Source of the DNA: a virus | Reading direction: 5' to 3' (one strand) | Virus record (IMG/VR): IMGVR_UViG_3300027728_000027 | Span: 1-40,361 of that record | DNA: 40,361 nt | Part shown: positions 22,401 through 28,667 of the stretch, one piece after another | How positions within the stretch are numbered: the stretch's first letter is position 1 | How the letters are laid out: each line of letters opens with the position of its first letter | Translations under genes and position numbers: made by a program | Notes under the pieces: model-generated | Seen by the model: the letters and a program-made list of their open reading frames with translations, nothing else | Told to the model about the DNA's origin: nothing | Databases searched by the model: none

Positions 22401-22582
22401 CGCCGCGCCCCCTCACGCTCCCGCTGACACCCCACGCACCGCCCATAGTGCCGCCGTTGCTCGGTCAGCGCCTCGCCGCAGTCCGGGCAATGGGTCGCAT
22501 ACCGCAGGGTGCCACGGGCGTGCTCGATGGCGCGGGCCAGGTCGGCCTCGATGCGTTGTTGGGCGAAATCGGCGTCATCCAT
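22397..22582 (-). CDS. DksA/TraR-type zinc-finger protein
   Basis: The 61-residue product has an N-terminal helix starting MDDADFAQQR and a C4 zinc finger (CPDCG, C32/C35; CVGCQ, C49/C52), as in plasmid TraR and phage DksA-like proteins. These bind the RNA polymerase secondary channel and can replace DksA/ppGpp. The Asp-rich N-terminal tip that works in TraR is present. It overlaps Rha upstream (TGATG) and the helicase downstream. Confidence 0.75.
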   Translation of the reverse strand: MDDADFAQQRIEADLARAIEHARGTLRYATHCPDCGEALTEQRRHYGRCVGCQREREGARR

Positions 22583-23262
22583 CAGGCAGCTTCCTGAGCA
22601 AACAGACTGTCTAAAACCCACTTTGGGTATTGGTTGACGATGCCGAAGCGCGGGTCGGGGACGTGACCGATGATGATGTCGTGCTCCTTGCAGAAAGTCG
22701 TGGCGACCTTGCCCATCTTGGCCGCGTCGGCATACGGCAGGCTGCCGCCGAGCTTGGCGTAGCGGTGCCAACCGATGACGGTGAAATAGTCGTTGGCGGT
22801 TTCGATCTGCTGTAACTGGCGAGTGTTGCTGTCCATCTGCCGCTGCATGGCGGCTTGCGCGACCTCCACGGCCAGTTGCCGCTGCTTGAGTTGATCGACT
22901 TCGACCAGCGCGCGAATGTGGGCAGCGATGATGGGGTCGGTCACTGCTGGGGCTGCGGTCTTAGCTTCAAGCTCCTGCCAGCGATCGACCAAACGGCCGG
23001 TGAACTCGGGGGAGAGTTGGGCAACTACGATGATGGAATCACGTCGCCCAGTCTCTCCGGAAAATCGGTAAATCTTGACGGATTTTGGTCCGGGACCATC
23101 GTTGTGTACTTCCTGAAATTCAGGAAGTGTTATAACTCCTTGTTCAGCAAGCCGCACTATCAGCGCCCTCACGTTGTCGTGACGCTTCTCGACCAATGTG
23201 GAGATATCCAAACTGGTCACGCTCGCCGTCGCGCTAGGAAGTGCTACAATTTCATTCGTCAT
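22582..23262 (-). CDS. Rha-family regulatory/antirepressor protein
   Basis: The 226-residue product has an N-terminal Rha domain (VTSLDISTLVEKRHDNVRAL, then a VKIYRFSG and RWQELEAK region), a central coiled part, and a C-terminal domain (about 150-226: NDYFTVIGWHRYAKLGG, then KEHDIIIGHVPDPRFG). Rha proteins affect lysogeny decisions in lambdoid phages. No C4-like leader is seen here, unlike the other two antirepressor-type genes. A 21-bp perfect palindrome lies within its coding region. Confidence 0.8.
   Translation of the reverse strand: MTNEIVALPSATASVTSLDISTLVEKRHDNVRALIVRLAEQGVITLPEFQEVHNDGPGPKSVKIYRFSGETGRRDSIIVVAQLSPEFTGRLVDRWQELEAKTAAPAVTDPIIAAHIRALVEVDQLKQRQLAVEVAQAAMQRQMDSNTRQLQQIETANDYFTVIGWHRYAKLGGSLPYADAAKMGKVATTFCKEHDIIIGHVPDPRFGIVNQYPKWVLDSLFAQEAA
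23108..23128. repeat. 21-bp perfect palindrome inside rha
   Basis: ACTTCCTGAA, a central A, then TTCAGGAAGT. It is inside the coding frame of the Rha protein. A related AGGAAGTG motif recurs at 23237-23244. It could bind a dimeric regulator, for example Rha itself. Confidence 0.55.
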
Positions 23263-23294
23263 CGATCGATACCTCTATCTATCGGTTGGTGATC

Positions 23295-23333
23295 GCCGGC
23301 CCGGTGTTTGCGTCACCGTGTCGGCATTTTTTT
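23295..23333 (+). terminator. Plus-strand terminator-like hairpin opposite rha
   Basis: GCCG...CGGC arms (23295-23298, 23322-23325) enclose an inner CGGTG/CACCG stem and are followed by A and seven T (23327-23333). It points rightward, although every gene here runs leftward. It would end an RNA antisense to the rha start. No strong plus-strand promoter was found; TACAAT at 23245-23250 is a candidate -10 only. Confidence 0.45.
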
Positions 23334-23346
23334 GTGTTCGTGGCGT

Positions 23347-23535
23347 TCAATCCCGCCAGTCCGGGTCTTCGACAAACGGCACGCCGGCCGTGCGTTCCTG
23401 CTCCGACTCGCCCAGCGATTGCAGGCGCGCCATCCGGCAGCCCTCGCCCATCGGGACGGTGCGCTGCAAACACCCAAGCCCGTGAGGTGACCATGCCTCG
23501 CATCCAGCGCAGATTTCCGGATTTGCCTCGCTCAT
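23347..23535 (-). CDS. Small Cys-rich phage protein
   Basis: Starts MSEANPEICAGCEAW at 23535, overlapping the upstream stop; 62 residues. Cysteines: CAGCEAW, GLGCLQ, EGCRMARL, the recurring C-x2-C-x2-W...C...C layout. Zinc binding inferred. Confidence 0.55.
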   Translation of the reverse strand: MSEANPEICAGCEAWSPHGLGCLQRTVPMGEGCRMARLQSLGESEQERTAGVPFVEDPDWRD

Positions 23536-23882
23536 TGGTACGCCCTCTCGGTGCGATTCCCCGACACCACGACGGTGATCACCGGCCACAGGAACCCGGT
23601 CGCGTCGCGTTCGCCCACGCGCTCATCGAGCGGAAGCTGGATCTTCGGCTTGGTCTCTTTGCAGGCCGCGCACTGCATCGGCGTGCCGCCCGCCTTGTCC
23701 ATCTGCGCCTGCCGCCGCGCGAGCCCGCTATGGTTGTAGGTCGCGCGCGTCCCACAGCAGCAGGTCTCCACCTCGTAGAACGATCGCTCTTGCTGATGGG
23801 CCGCGATCGTGATCTGGATGACCCGCGTATTGCCGACCACATCCCCCGGCCGGTAATGCCTCCATGTCTTGGAGCGGCTCAC
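23532..23882 (-). CDS. Phage protein with Cys clusters, 116 aa
   Basis: Starts at GTG 23882 (GTGA overlap with the RHH gene). The N-terminal half, KTWRHYRPGDVVGNTRVIQI, suggests a small beta barrel. Cysteines in ETCCCGTRATY and QCAACKETK could bind zinc. This resembles small phage proteins seen near replication genes; function unknown. Confidence 0.6.
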   Translation of the reverse strand: MSRSKTWRHYRPGDVVGNTRVIQITIAAHQQERSFYEVETCCCGTRATYNHSGLARRQAQMDKAGGTPMQCAACKETKPKIQLPLDERVGERDATGFLWPVITVVVSGNRTERAYQ

Positions 23883-24112
23883 CGGTCACCCCCGCGCCCT
23901 ACAGCGCCCCGCATATCCCTATCCTGCGCCGCCTCGCCACTGGCGTTTTCGTGATGCAGCGCCGATGCTTTCTCCGCAAGGTCGGCAGCAATCAGCCGCC
24001 GCACGTAATAGGAAACGCTGCGGTCTTCGGCCTTCGCCGATGCTTGCAGCGCCAGATAGGTCTGCGCGTCAACCCAGATTTTTATGTCGTGATCCACGAG
24101 TGGGGGTCTCAT
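23879..24112 (-). CDS. Ribbon-helix-helix-type DNA-binding protein
   Basis: From ATG 24112 the 77-residue product begins MRPPLVDHDIKIWVDAQTYL and continues ALQASAKAEDRSVSYYVRRL, a ribbon-helix-helix (Arc/MetJ-like) pattern with the basic strand first. It is the first gene after the internal early terminator, so its expression probably needs read-through. A longer start at 24130 is possible. Confidence 0.65.
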   Translation of the reverse strand: MRPPLVDHDIKIWVDAQTYLALQASAKAEDRSVSYYVRRLIAADLAEKASALHHENASGEAAQDRDMRGAVGRGGDR

Positions 24113-24132
24113 CAGTGGCGTCCATTGCATCC

Positions 24133-24166
24133 AAAAAAATGCCCGCCCGCGTTGCCGCGGACGAGC
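24133..24166 (-). terminator. Strong rho-independent terminator inside the leftward early run
   Basis: On the minus strand an 11-bp stem (GCTCGTCCGCG pairing CGCGGGCGGGC, with G-U pairs) is closed by a GCAA tetraloop and followed by A and seven T. A second small hairpin (CCCCG-TTCG-CGGGG) precedes it at 24172-24185. It separates the Cro-like cluster from the Rha/replication genes, as in lambdoid early operons that rely on antitermination. Confidence 0.85.
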
Positions 24167-24203
24167 GCAAACCCCGCGAACGGGGACGAGGAGGACCTGG
24201 AGA

Positions 24204-24389
24204 TCATTGGCCCGACGGGCACGGCGGTGCGGCCAGTTCGGCTTCGAGTGTCTTGATGCTGTCGTCGACGGCCAGGCGCTGCACTTCCCAGACGGGGTCA
24301 TCGGCGCTGTATTGGACCAGGCGGTCCAGGAGGGCGCGCTGGCCGATCATCGCGGAGAGGAGTTCTTCGAGACGGCCGCGGTTGTTCAT
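24204..24389 (-). CDS. Hypothetical small helical protein, 61 aa
   Basis: MNNRGRLEELLSAMIGQRAL and then LLDRLVQYSADDP: a two-helix protein with no recognised domain. Last gene before the early terminator; starts overlapping the previous gene (ATGA). Confidence 0.55.
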   Translation of the reverse strand: MNNRGRLEELLSAMIGQRALLDRLVQYSADDPVWEVQRLAVDDSIKTLEAELAAPPCPSGQ

Positions 24390-24580
24390 GGCGAGACCTC
24401 GGTGGGTGCGGGAAGGCGAGCGGGGCAGGGCTCCGACGCTGGCAGGTCAGCGCGGCGCAGCGCGCAGGCCCAGGGCGTGCGCAACGGGTCGGTGTTGCGG
24501 TCTTCGAACCGTCGGCAACCGATGCGCTCGCTGCCGCACGTGGTCCCCAGGCAGCGGCAGATATCGATGGGCAGGCTCAT
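24386..24580 (-). CDS. Small Cys-rich phage protein, 64 aa
   Basis: Starts MSLPIDICRCLGTTCGSE at 24580. It has six Cys (CRC, TTCG, GCRRF, ACAL, PCPA) and a Pro-rich tail. Probably zinc-binding; coupled to both neighbours by 4-bp overlaps. Confidence 0.55.
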   Translation of the reverse strand: MSLPIDICRCLGTTCGSERIGCRRFEDRNTDPLRTPWACALRRADLPASEPCPARLPAPTEVSP

Positions 24581-24774
24581 AGCGCCGTCTCCTCCGTGAT
24601 GGCGTCTGCCCAATCGCGCAGCAGAACCACTGCGCCGGCCAGCTCGGCCGCGTGATGGGGCCAGGGATCGGCGGTGATCTGGGACATGTCGGCGGCGACC
24701 GCCGAGAGGCTGTCGGCGTGAATCCTCATCCTGACGGCGATCATCAGCGGATTGGGCGGGAGAGGCGTCGTCAT
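24577..24774 (-). CDS. Hypothetical small phage protein, 65 aa
   Basis: MTTPLPPNPLMIAVRMRIHA, then AADMSQITADPWPHHAAELA and a helix VVLLRDWADAIT. No family recognised. Part of the immediate-early cluster, with ATGA overlaps on both sides. Confidence 0.55.
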   Translation of the reverse strand: MTTPLPPNPLMIAVRMRIHADSLSAVAADMSQITADPWPHHAAELAGAVVLLRDWADAITEETAL

Positions 24775-24980
24775 GCCGCTGCCTCATAGCCAGAGCACAC
24801 CGGAAGTTCTGGCCGCTCCGCGTGCTGGATGATGCGTTTGCTCGGCTCGGACAGGTGATCAGGGTGAGAGCACCCCGCCACGTAGCCGCGCCCTGGAACC
24901 ACGTCCCGCGGCGGTGGCGGATGGCGGTCCGACTCAATGACGTGACGGCATGTGCCGCAGTGCTGCGGGGCAGTGGTCAT
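24771..24980 (-). CDS. Small Cys-rich zinc-binding-like protein, 69 aa
   Basis: MTTAPQHCGTCRHVIESD, then YVAGCSHPDH and LPVCSGYEAAA. The four Cys follow the recurring C-x2-C...C...C layout. Placed directly after the Cro-like gene. Confidence 0.55.
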   Translation of the reverse strand: MTTAPQHCGTCRHVIESDRHPPPPRDVVPGRGYVAGCSHPDHLSEPSKRIIQHAERPELPVCSGYEAAA

Positions 24981-25228
24981 GCCGCCCGCTCCTGGGGCTC
25001 GGGCGCAGTCGGCGGTAGGCCAGGCGCCGGCCCGAAGATATCCGGGCGCAGGTCATAGACCGTGACGGCGCCGTTGGTAGCGTGCTGGATGGCACGACAC
25101 AACTGGGGTGCCACCGGGCGTATGTTCGTAACCATTTGATATAGATAGGCAGGGGATATCGTCAGGTCCTTTGCCAAGGCCCGGCGACCGCCGCTCGGTA
25201 ACGAATCGTAGTAAGTGCGGATATCCAT
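24977..25228 (-). CDS. Cro-like (YdaS-type) transcriptional regulator
   Basis: From ATG 25228 the 83-residue product begins MDIRTYYDSLPSGGRRALAK and has an HTH, DLTISPAYLYQMVTNIRPV, of the Cro/YdaS kind. Its gene is divergent from the repressor gene and first on the leftward promoter, the standard cro position. It should bind the same TAGC-N4-GCTA operators and favour lytic growth. A longer start at 25264 would read through the operator and is unlikely. Confidence 0.78.
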   Translation of the reverse strand: MDIRTYYDSLPSGGRRALAKDLTISPAYLYQMVTNIRPVAPQLCRAIQHATNGAVTVYDLRPDIFGPAPGLPPTAPEPQERAA

Positions 25229-25235
25229 GTGCAGA

Positions 25236-25295
25236 AATATAGCCTCTGCTACATGTTTACGCAATAGCCAAAGCTACACTAGCGGCTGCTATTGT
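25236..25295. promoter_or_regulatory. Lysogeny switch: leftward early promoter, three operators, repressor promoter
   Basis: Leftward promoter on the minus strand: TTGCGT (25264-25259), 17 bp, TATATT (25241-25236). Perfect operators TAGC-N4-GCTA lie at 25240-25251 (over the -10 and spacer), 25265-25276 and 25280-25291. For the divergent repressor gene, TATTGT at 25290-25295 is a plausible -10 only 6 bp before the ATG at 25302, so its lysogenic message may be leaderless; no good -35 is seen. Three operators between cro- and cI-like genes is the lambda arrangement. Confidence 0.8.
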
Positions 25296-25301
25296 GCTGT
25301 C

Positions 25302-25721
25302 ATGTCCAGACGTGACCAACTTCAGTTATTAGTAGACACCCGCGCCGAGGGCAACCAGGCCGCGTTTGCTCTCATGGTGCACAGAACACCGCCTGTGATC
25401 TGGCAATACCTGAGCGGGCACAGAGAGATGGGGGAAAAATTCGCCCGTCATATTGAGAAATGTTTGCGGCTCCCCGCTGGCTGGATGGACCAACCCCACG
25501 ACGCTTTGCCCGATCGCCCCGCTCCCACCCAGCAGCCCGCGGAGGACAGCCCTGTAGGCGTGGCAGCGTCAGCCCTCACGCCACGCCAGCAGGCATTGCT
25601 CGGCTACTTCGACGGACTCACCGAGGCGCAGCAAGAGGCCGTGCTGCGAGAACTTTCGGAAAAGAAACAGGTGAACCAAGCGATCGTCGCGCACTTTCTC
25701 GCCCGGCAGAAAGCGTCGTGA
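25302..25721 (+). CDS. CI-like phage repressor lacking a self-cleavage domain
   Basis: The 139-residue product starts MSRRDQLQLLVDTRAEGNQ. The N-terminal half is a HTH domain (AAFALMVHRTPPVIWQYLSG, then HIEKCLRLPAGWMD). A Pro-rich linker and a C-terminal helical pair (LTPRQQALLGYFDGLTEAQQ, VNQAIVAHFLAR) probably mediate dimerisation. There is no S24/LexA peptidase region, so RecA-stimulated autocleavage is not expected. It is followed by a toxin-antitoxin pair and a terminator, together the likely lysogenic transcript. Confidence 0.75.
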   Translation: MSRRDQLQLLVDTRAEGNQAAFALMVHRTPPVIWQYLSGHREMGEKFARHIEKCLRLPAGWMDQPHDALPDRPAPTQQPAEDSPVGVAASALTPRQQALLGYFDGLTEAQQEAVLRELSEKKQVNQAIVAHFLARQKAS

Positions 25722-25727
25722 CGGGCG

Positions 25728-26030
25728 ATGAGCGCGACCCCGGTGTATCGCAAGAAGATCACGCGGCCAGACGGGCTGGTGATTGAGGCGGTGGTGTGGC
25801 GCGTGGCCCCGCCGGTGGCGGGCTGCACCCACCCCTTCAAGTATCGGCTGTACGCGGGGCGGGACGGGCGCTGTGTGGTGCGCTACGACAACGAGCGCGG
25901 CAAAGGCGACCACAAACACCTGGGGCGGGTCGAAGTGGCCTATGCGTTCCGCTCCCTGGATCAATTGATGGCGGATTTCAGCGCGGACGTGAACCGGCTC
26001 GGAGGTCATGATGGCGAAAGCGGTAATTGA
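25728..26030 (+). CDS. TumE-like toxin (DUF6516 type)
   Basis: The 100-residue product shows the pattern of TumE/DUF6516 toxins: IEAVVWRVAPPVAG near the N-terminus, HPFKYRLYAGRDGRCVVRYD, then NERGKGDHKHLGRVEVAYAF and a C-terminal helix (LDQLMADFSADV). It starts 6 bp after the repressor stop and overlaps the downstream antitoxin gene, so it should be co-transcribed with the repressor in the lysogen. Its molecular target is not evident from sequence. Confidence 0.75.
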   Translation: MSATPVYRKKITRPDGLVIEAVVWRVAPPVAGCTHPFKYRLYAGRDGRCVVRYDNERGKGDHKHLGRVEVAYAFRSLDQLMADFSADVNRLGGHDGESGN

Positions 26031-26382
26031 ATTATCTGACTGGCAGCAGATGCAGGCCGAGCTGCGGCAGACGGCCCGCCGCTTAGACGCGGGTGCCGAC
26101 CTGCCGGAAGCAGACTATCACCTGGGGTACGCCACCGCGGCGCAGCTCCTCGCGGACCTGACCCCGGCGCGGCTGACGCTCCTGGACACGCTCAAAGGGT
26201 TGGGGCCAGTGGCCGTTGAAGACCTGGCCGCGCGGTTGGAGCGGCCCCTCGGCCGCGTCCGCACCGATATTGCCAAGCTCCTGGATCTGGAGTTGATTAC
26301 GCAGGATGCCGCGGGGGCAGTCGGTGTCCCGTGGGATGAAGTCCTGATTCGCCTGGCCAGCGTTGGTGCCCAGGCGGCCTGA
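26011..26382 (+). CDS. TumA-like HTH antitoxin
   Basis: From the ATG at 26011 (GGAGG five bases upstream; 26008 is an alternative) a 123-residue product ends in a winged HTH: RLTLLDTLKGLGPVAVEDLA, then RPLGRVRTDIAKLLDLELI. This MarR-like arrangement matches the DNA-binding antitoxins paired with TumE toxins. Overlap of 20 bp with the toxin gene supports the pairing. Confidence 0.72.
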   Translation: MAKAVIELSDWQQMQAELRQTARRLDAGADLPEADYHLGYATAAQLLADLTPARLTLLDTLKGLGPVAVEDLAARLERPLGRVRTDIAKLLDLELITQDAAGAVGVPWDEVLIRLASVGAQAA

Positions 26383-26489
26383 GATGTCGTCATCCGAGGC
26401 GGCCGGCGTCGCCTCGTTGGTCATCAAGTCGTTCTTCTGAGTCGCCGGGGCCGGGGAGCATCCCCTGCCCTGCCCCCCTGACCCCCTGA

Positions 26490-26511
26490 CCCGCTTCGGC
26501 GGGTTTTGTTT
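26490..26511 (+). terminator. Rho-independent terminator of the lysogenic operon
   Basis: CCCGC-TTCG-GCGGG stem-loop followed by TTTTGTTT. It ends the repressor/toxin-antitoxin transcript 108 bp after the antitoxin stop and 31 bp before the next promoter. Confidence 0.85.
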
Positions 26512-26529
26512 GCCTGCGCAATAAATATG

Positions 26530-26570
26530 TAGCAAAAGCTATTGACGCGGAATATAGCGATTGCTATATT
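26530..26570 (+). promoter_or_regulatory. Rightward promoter with two repressor operators
   Basis: TTGACG (26542-26547), 17 bp, TATATT (26565-26570). Operators TAGC-N4-GCTA lie at 26530-26541 (abutting the -35) and 26555-26566 (covering spacer and -10). The -10/operator overlap is the same as at the leftward promoter of the switch. It should drive the right operon from 26618 and be silenced by the same repressor. Confidence 0.82.
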
Positions 26571-26617
26571 TTATCCCAAGCCAGCCACATCGGCCGGCAC
26601 CCACGGGAGACCGCCCC

Positions 26618-26821
26618 ATGATCGCCGCAGCCCCTGCTGACCTGTACTTCCCAGGCATTACCACCGAGCACCTGGATCGCCGCGCCGTGCGCCGGGCGCA
26701 CAACCTGCCGCGCACCGCCCGCGGGTTCGACCTTTACAGCACCAGCGGCCACCGCGGCCGGCAGATGCTCAAGCGCCGCATCCGGCGCCAGACCGGCTTG
26801 ACCTCAATTCGCGGCCTGTAA
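26618..26821 (+). CDS. Small basic phage protein, first gene of the right operon
   Basis: The 67-residue product starts MIAAAPADLYFPGITTEHLD and ends in an Arg-rich tail (RQMLKRRIRRQTGLTSIRGL), with a GGGAGA ribosome site. A nucleic-acid-binding role is possible. Being first after a repressor-controlled promoter, it is an antiterminator candidate by position and basic character only. Confidence 0.6.
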   Translation: MIAAAPADLYFPGITTEHLDRRAVRRAHNLPRTARGFDLYSTSGHRGRQMLKRRIRRQTGLTSIRGL

Positions 26822-26831
26822 GGAGAACGCC

Positions 26832-27095
26832 ATGTACAACCCCCGCCTTGTGCTGGATGAAGACGACGCACTGGAGTTCGCCGCCGAGGAGAAGCGCTCG
26901 GAACTCGACGATCAGCCTTTCCGCGATGCGGTGATGGAACTGGTCTCGGGTCTGGACTTCAGTCAGCAGGTCGACTTCTACGCCCTGATCCGCACCGCAA
27001 CCGAGCGGCTGGTCAAGCGCGCCGCCCTGGGCGCCAAGGCCGAAGCCCAGGCTGACCGGGCTGCCGACCGCGCCTTTTACAACAGCTACCGCTGA
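26832..27095 (+). CDS. Hypothetical phage protein, 87 aa
   Basis: MYNPRLVLDEDDALEFAAEE and VMELVSGLDFSQQVDFYALI: acidic helical N-terminus, Ala-rich C-terminus ending AFYNSYR, preceded by AGGAG. No family recognised. Confidence 0.6.
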   Translation: MYNPRLVLDEDDALEFAAEEKRSELDDQPFRDAVMELVSGLDFSQQVDFYALIRTATERLVKRAALGAKAEAQADRAADRAFYNSYR

Positions 27096-27137
27096 CCTTT
27101 ACATCGCCCGGCTTATCGGCCGGGCGCGGAGACACTG

Positions 27138-27311
27138 ATGATGATCCCTGACGCTGCCACATTCCTGAGCCTGGTCGATGCAGCCCTACCGCTGGTGCTG
27201 ACCCTGTTCGCCGGCTGGTTCACCTGGGGTTCCGCGCTGGAAGTCGAGCGCAAGAAGCAGCGCCAGCGCGCCCGGAAGCTCGCCGCGTGCAACGCGGGGG
27301 CCGCGCGATGA
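27138..27311 (+). CDS. Small single-pass membrane protein, 57 aa
   Basis: ATGATG at 27138/27141 begins MMIPDAATFLSLVDAALP; residues about 12-32 form one hydrophobic segment, followed by a strongly basic tail (EVERKKQRQRARKLAAC). The stop overlaps the next start (ATGA). Inner-membrane location is inferred; a phage exclusion or regulatory peptide is possible. Confidence 0.55.
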   Translation: MMIPDAATFLSLVDAALPLVLTLFAGWFTWGSALEVERKKQRQRARKLAACNAGAAR

Positions 27312-27481
27312 CCGTCGCCGACATGAAATCCCTCCTGGCCAACTTCCCGGATCACTACCCGGTCGAAGTCGAGTTGCCGTCCGGCCGGGCATCCATGGTG
27401 GTTGGCGCGGACGCTGTCAAGGACAGCATGAGCGTCAATTCGGTCCGCATCATCGTGGCCGACGCGGAAGACGACGAATAA
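27308..27481 (+). CDS. Hypothetical phage protein, 57 aa
   Basis: MTVADMKSLLANFPDHYPVE, then SVNSVRIIVADAEDDE. Short alpha-beta pattern similar to small phage proteins with an acidic C-terminus. Start is coupled to the membrane-protein stop. Confidence 0.55.
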   Translation: MTVADMKSLLANFPDHYPVEVELPSGRASMVVGADAVKDSMSVNSVRIIVADAEDDE

Positions 27482-27595
27482 CGGGACAAGCGACCCGAGC
27501 GGACAACCGCAAGACGCTGAGAGGACCAGCCTCTATACGCACTGGCCGCCAGGTGGGATTCCTGGCACTCATTCACCTAACGAGAGGATGGCGTC

Positions 27596-27835
27596 ATGAG
27601 ACCGCATCGAACCCTTCGCCGAACCGCGCCCCCGATGGCGCAGTACAGCCGCCTGTCGGAGATCGCCCGCCCCGCGCACCGCTGCGCCGACACTCAGATG
27701 CATCGCGCCTGTGATGACCTGATGCGCATCGCCATGGACGCCCGCCGTCACGGACTGACGGTGATCTCGATCGCGGCCAGACCCACGCCGCGGGTCTATG
27801 CCATCAACCCCCACCAGCCGCTTGACGCCGCGTAG
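27596..27835 (+). CDS. Hypothetical phage protein, 79 aa
   Basis: MRPHRTLRRTAPPMAQYSRL, ending VYAINPHQPLDAA, with the central RIAMDARRHGLTVISIAARP. Preceded by an AGAGGA ribosome site. The 114 bp before it (27482-27595) hold no gene; a short hairpin-like GCCGCCAGGTGGGATTCCTGGC segment is visible there at about 27545-27566 but without a T-tract. Confidence 0.55.
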   Translation: MRPHRTLRRTAPPMAQYSRLSEIARPAHRCADTQMHRACDDLMRIAMDARRHGLTVISIAARPTPRVYAINPHQPLDAA

Positions 27836-27843
27836 GAGCCATC

Positions 27844-28212
27844 ATGCTGAACATCCACCCATCCACCCCCGTGGCTGTCGCCGCTGCTGCCGCTGCTGCC
27901 GCGGGACTGCGCCTGCGCACCAACCGTCGCGGCGGCTGGATGACGGTCCCGGCGACCGCCCAGTTGCCCGTCGAGCGCCGCCGCGCCGTCTGGCAGCAGC
28001 AAGACCCGCAAGAAATCGCCGTCGATGCGCACTACAGCCGCGTCGACGCGATCACGGCCCGCCTGAAACAGCAGCCGGTCGGCGCGCTGCTGTCCCTGAA
28101 AGCCCCCGGCGCGGAGGCGAGCGCCGAACTCGAACGCCTGGCCTGGTACGTAGAGCAGATCGTCGGCGACATGGCCGCGATCCTGGCCGAGCAGCCGGAA
28201 GGGGCGCGGTGA
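27844..28212 (+). CDS. Hypothetical phage protein, 122 aa
   Basis: The N-terminus has a long Ala run (VAVAAAAAAAAGLRL), then a region with RVDAITARLKQQPVGALLSL and a C-terminal helix. It ends overlapping the next gene (TGATG). No family assigned. Confidence 0.6.
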   Translation: MLNIHPSTPVAVAAAAAAAAGLRLRTNRRGGWMTVPATAQLPVERRRAVWQQQDPQEIAVDAHYSRVDAITARLKQQPVGALLSLKAPGAEASAELERLAWYVEQIVGDMAAILAEQPEGAR

Positions 28213-28667
28213 TGGCATCGGCATCACTCAGCACCCCGAAAAACGCGGCCCTGCGCGATGACATCCTCGCGCTGTTGAGTGACCAACAGCCGCGGACGGC
28301 AAAGCAACTGTTTGAGGCTAGCACCATCGCCGCTGGCGCCGGTGACGTAATGTCGATCCTCAAGCCAATGATCGAAGCGGGCGACATCCAGCGGGCTGCG
28401 CCCGTGGCGTCGTATCGCTTGGCCGCTTCGATGGGACCCCCTGACCGGGTGTTAGTGCCGCGTGGCGCCGAGCCGCTGCCGCCGACGGTCAAGCAAGACG
28501 ACCTGATCGCGCAACTGCACCGACTGGAGCACGCGCCATCCGCGCTGTCTCTCGTTGACGCGCGCCGCCTGCGCGCCCTGGCCGAGACCGGCCTGTTTTT
28601 TGCCCACGTCCCGGACTGGTCGCTGTACCTGATCGGGCTCGCTGAGCGCATCGAGGACACGCTATGA
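28212..28667 (+). CDS. Winged-helix-like phage protein, 151 aa
   Basis: The start at 28212 overlaps the upstream stop. An N-terminal wHTH-like part (LRDDILALLSDQQPRTAKQL, then DVMSILKPMIEAGDIQR) precedes a C-terminal helical region (LVDARRLRALAETGLFFA). Looks like small phage regulators or replication accessory proteins. Confidence 0.6.
   Translation: MASASLSTPKNAALRDDILALLSDQQPRTAKQLFEASTIAAGAGDVMSILKPMIEAGDIQRAAPVASYRLAASMGPPDRVLVPRGAEPLPPTVKQDDLIAQLHRLEHAPSALSLVDARRLRALAETGLFFAHVPDWSLYLIGLAERIEDTL

Noticed and set aside
23176-23185. Further copy of the GTCGTGACGC element inside rha
   Set aside because: Only 10 of 12 bases match and it lies mid-gene, so it is probably chance.
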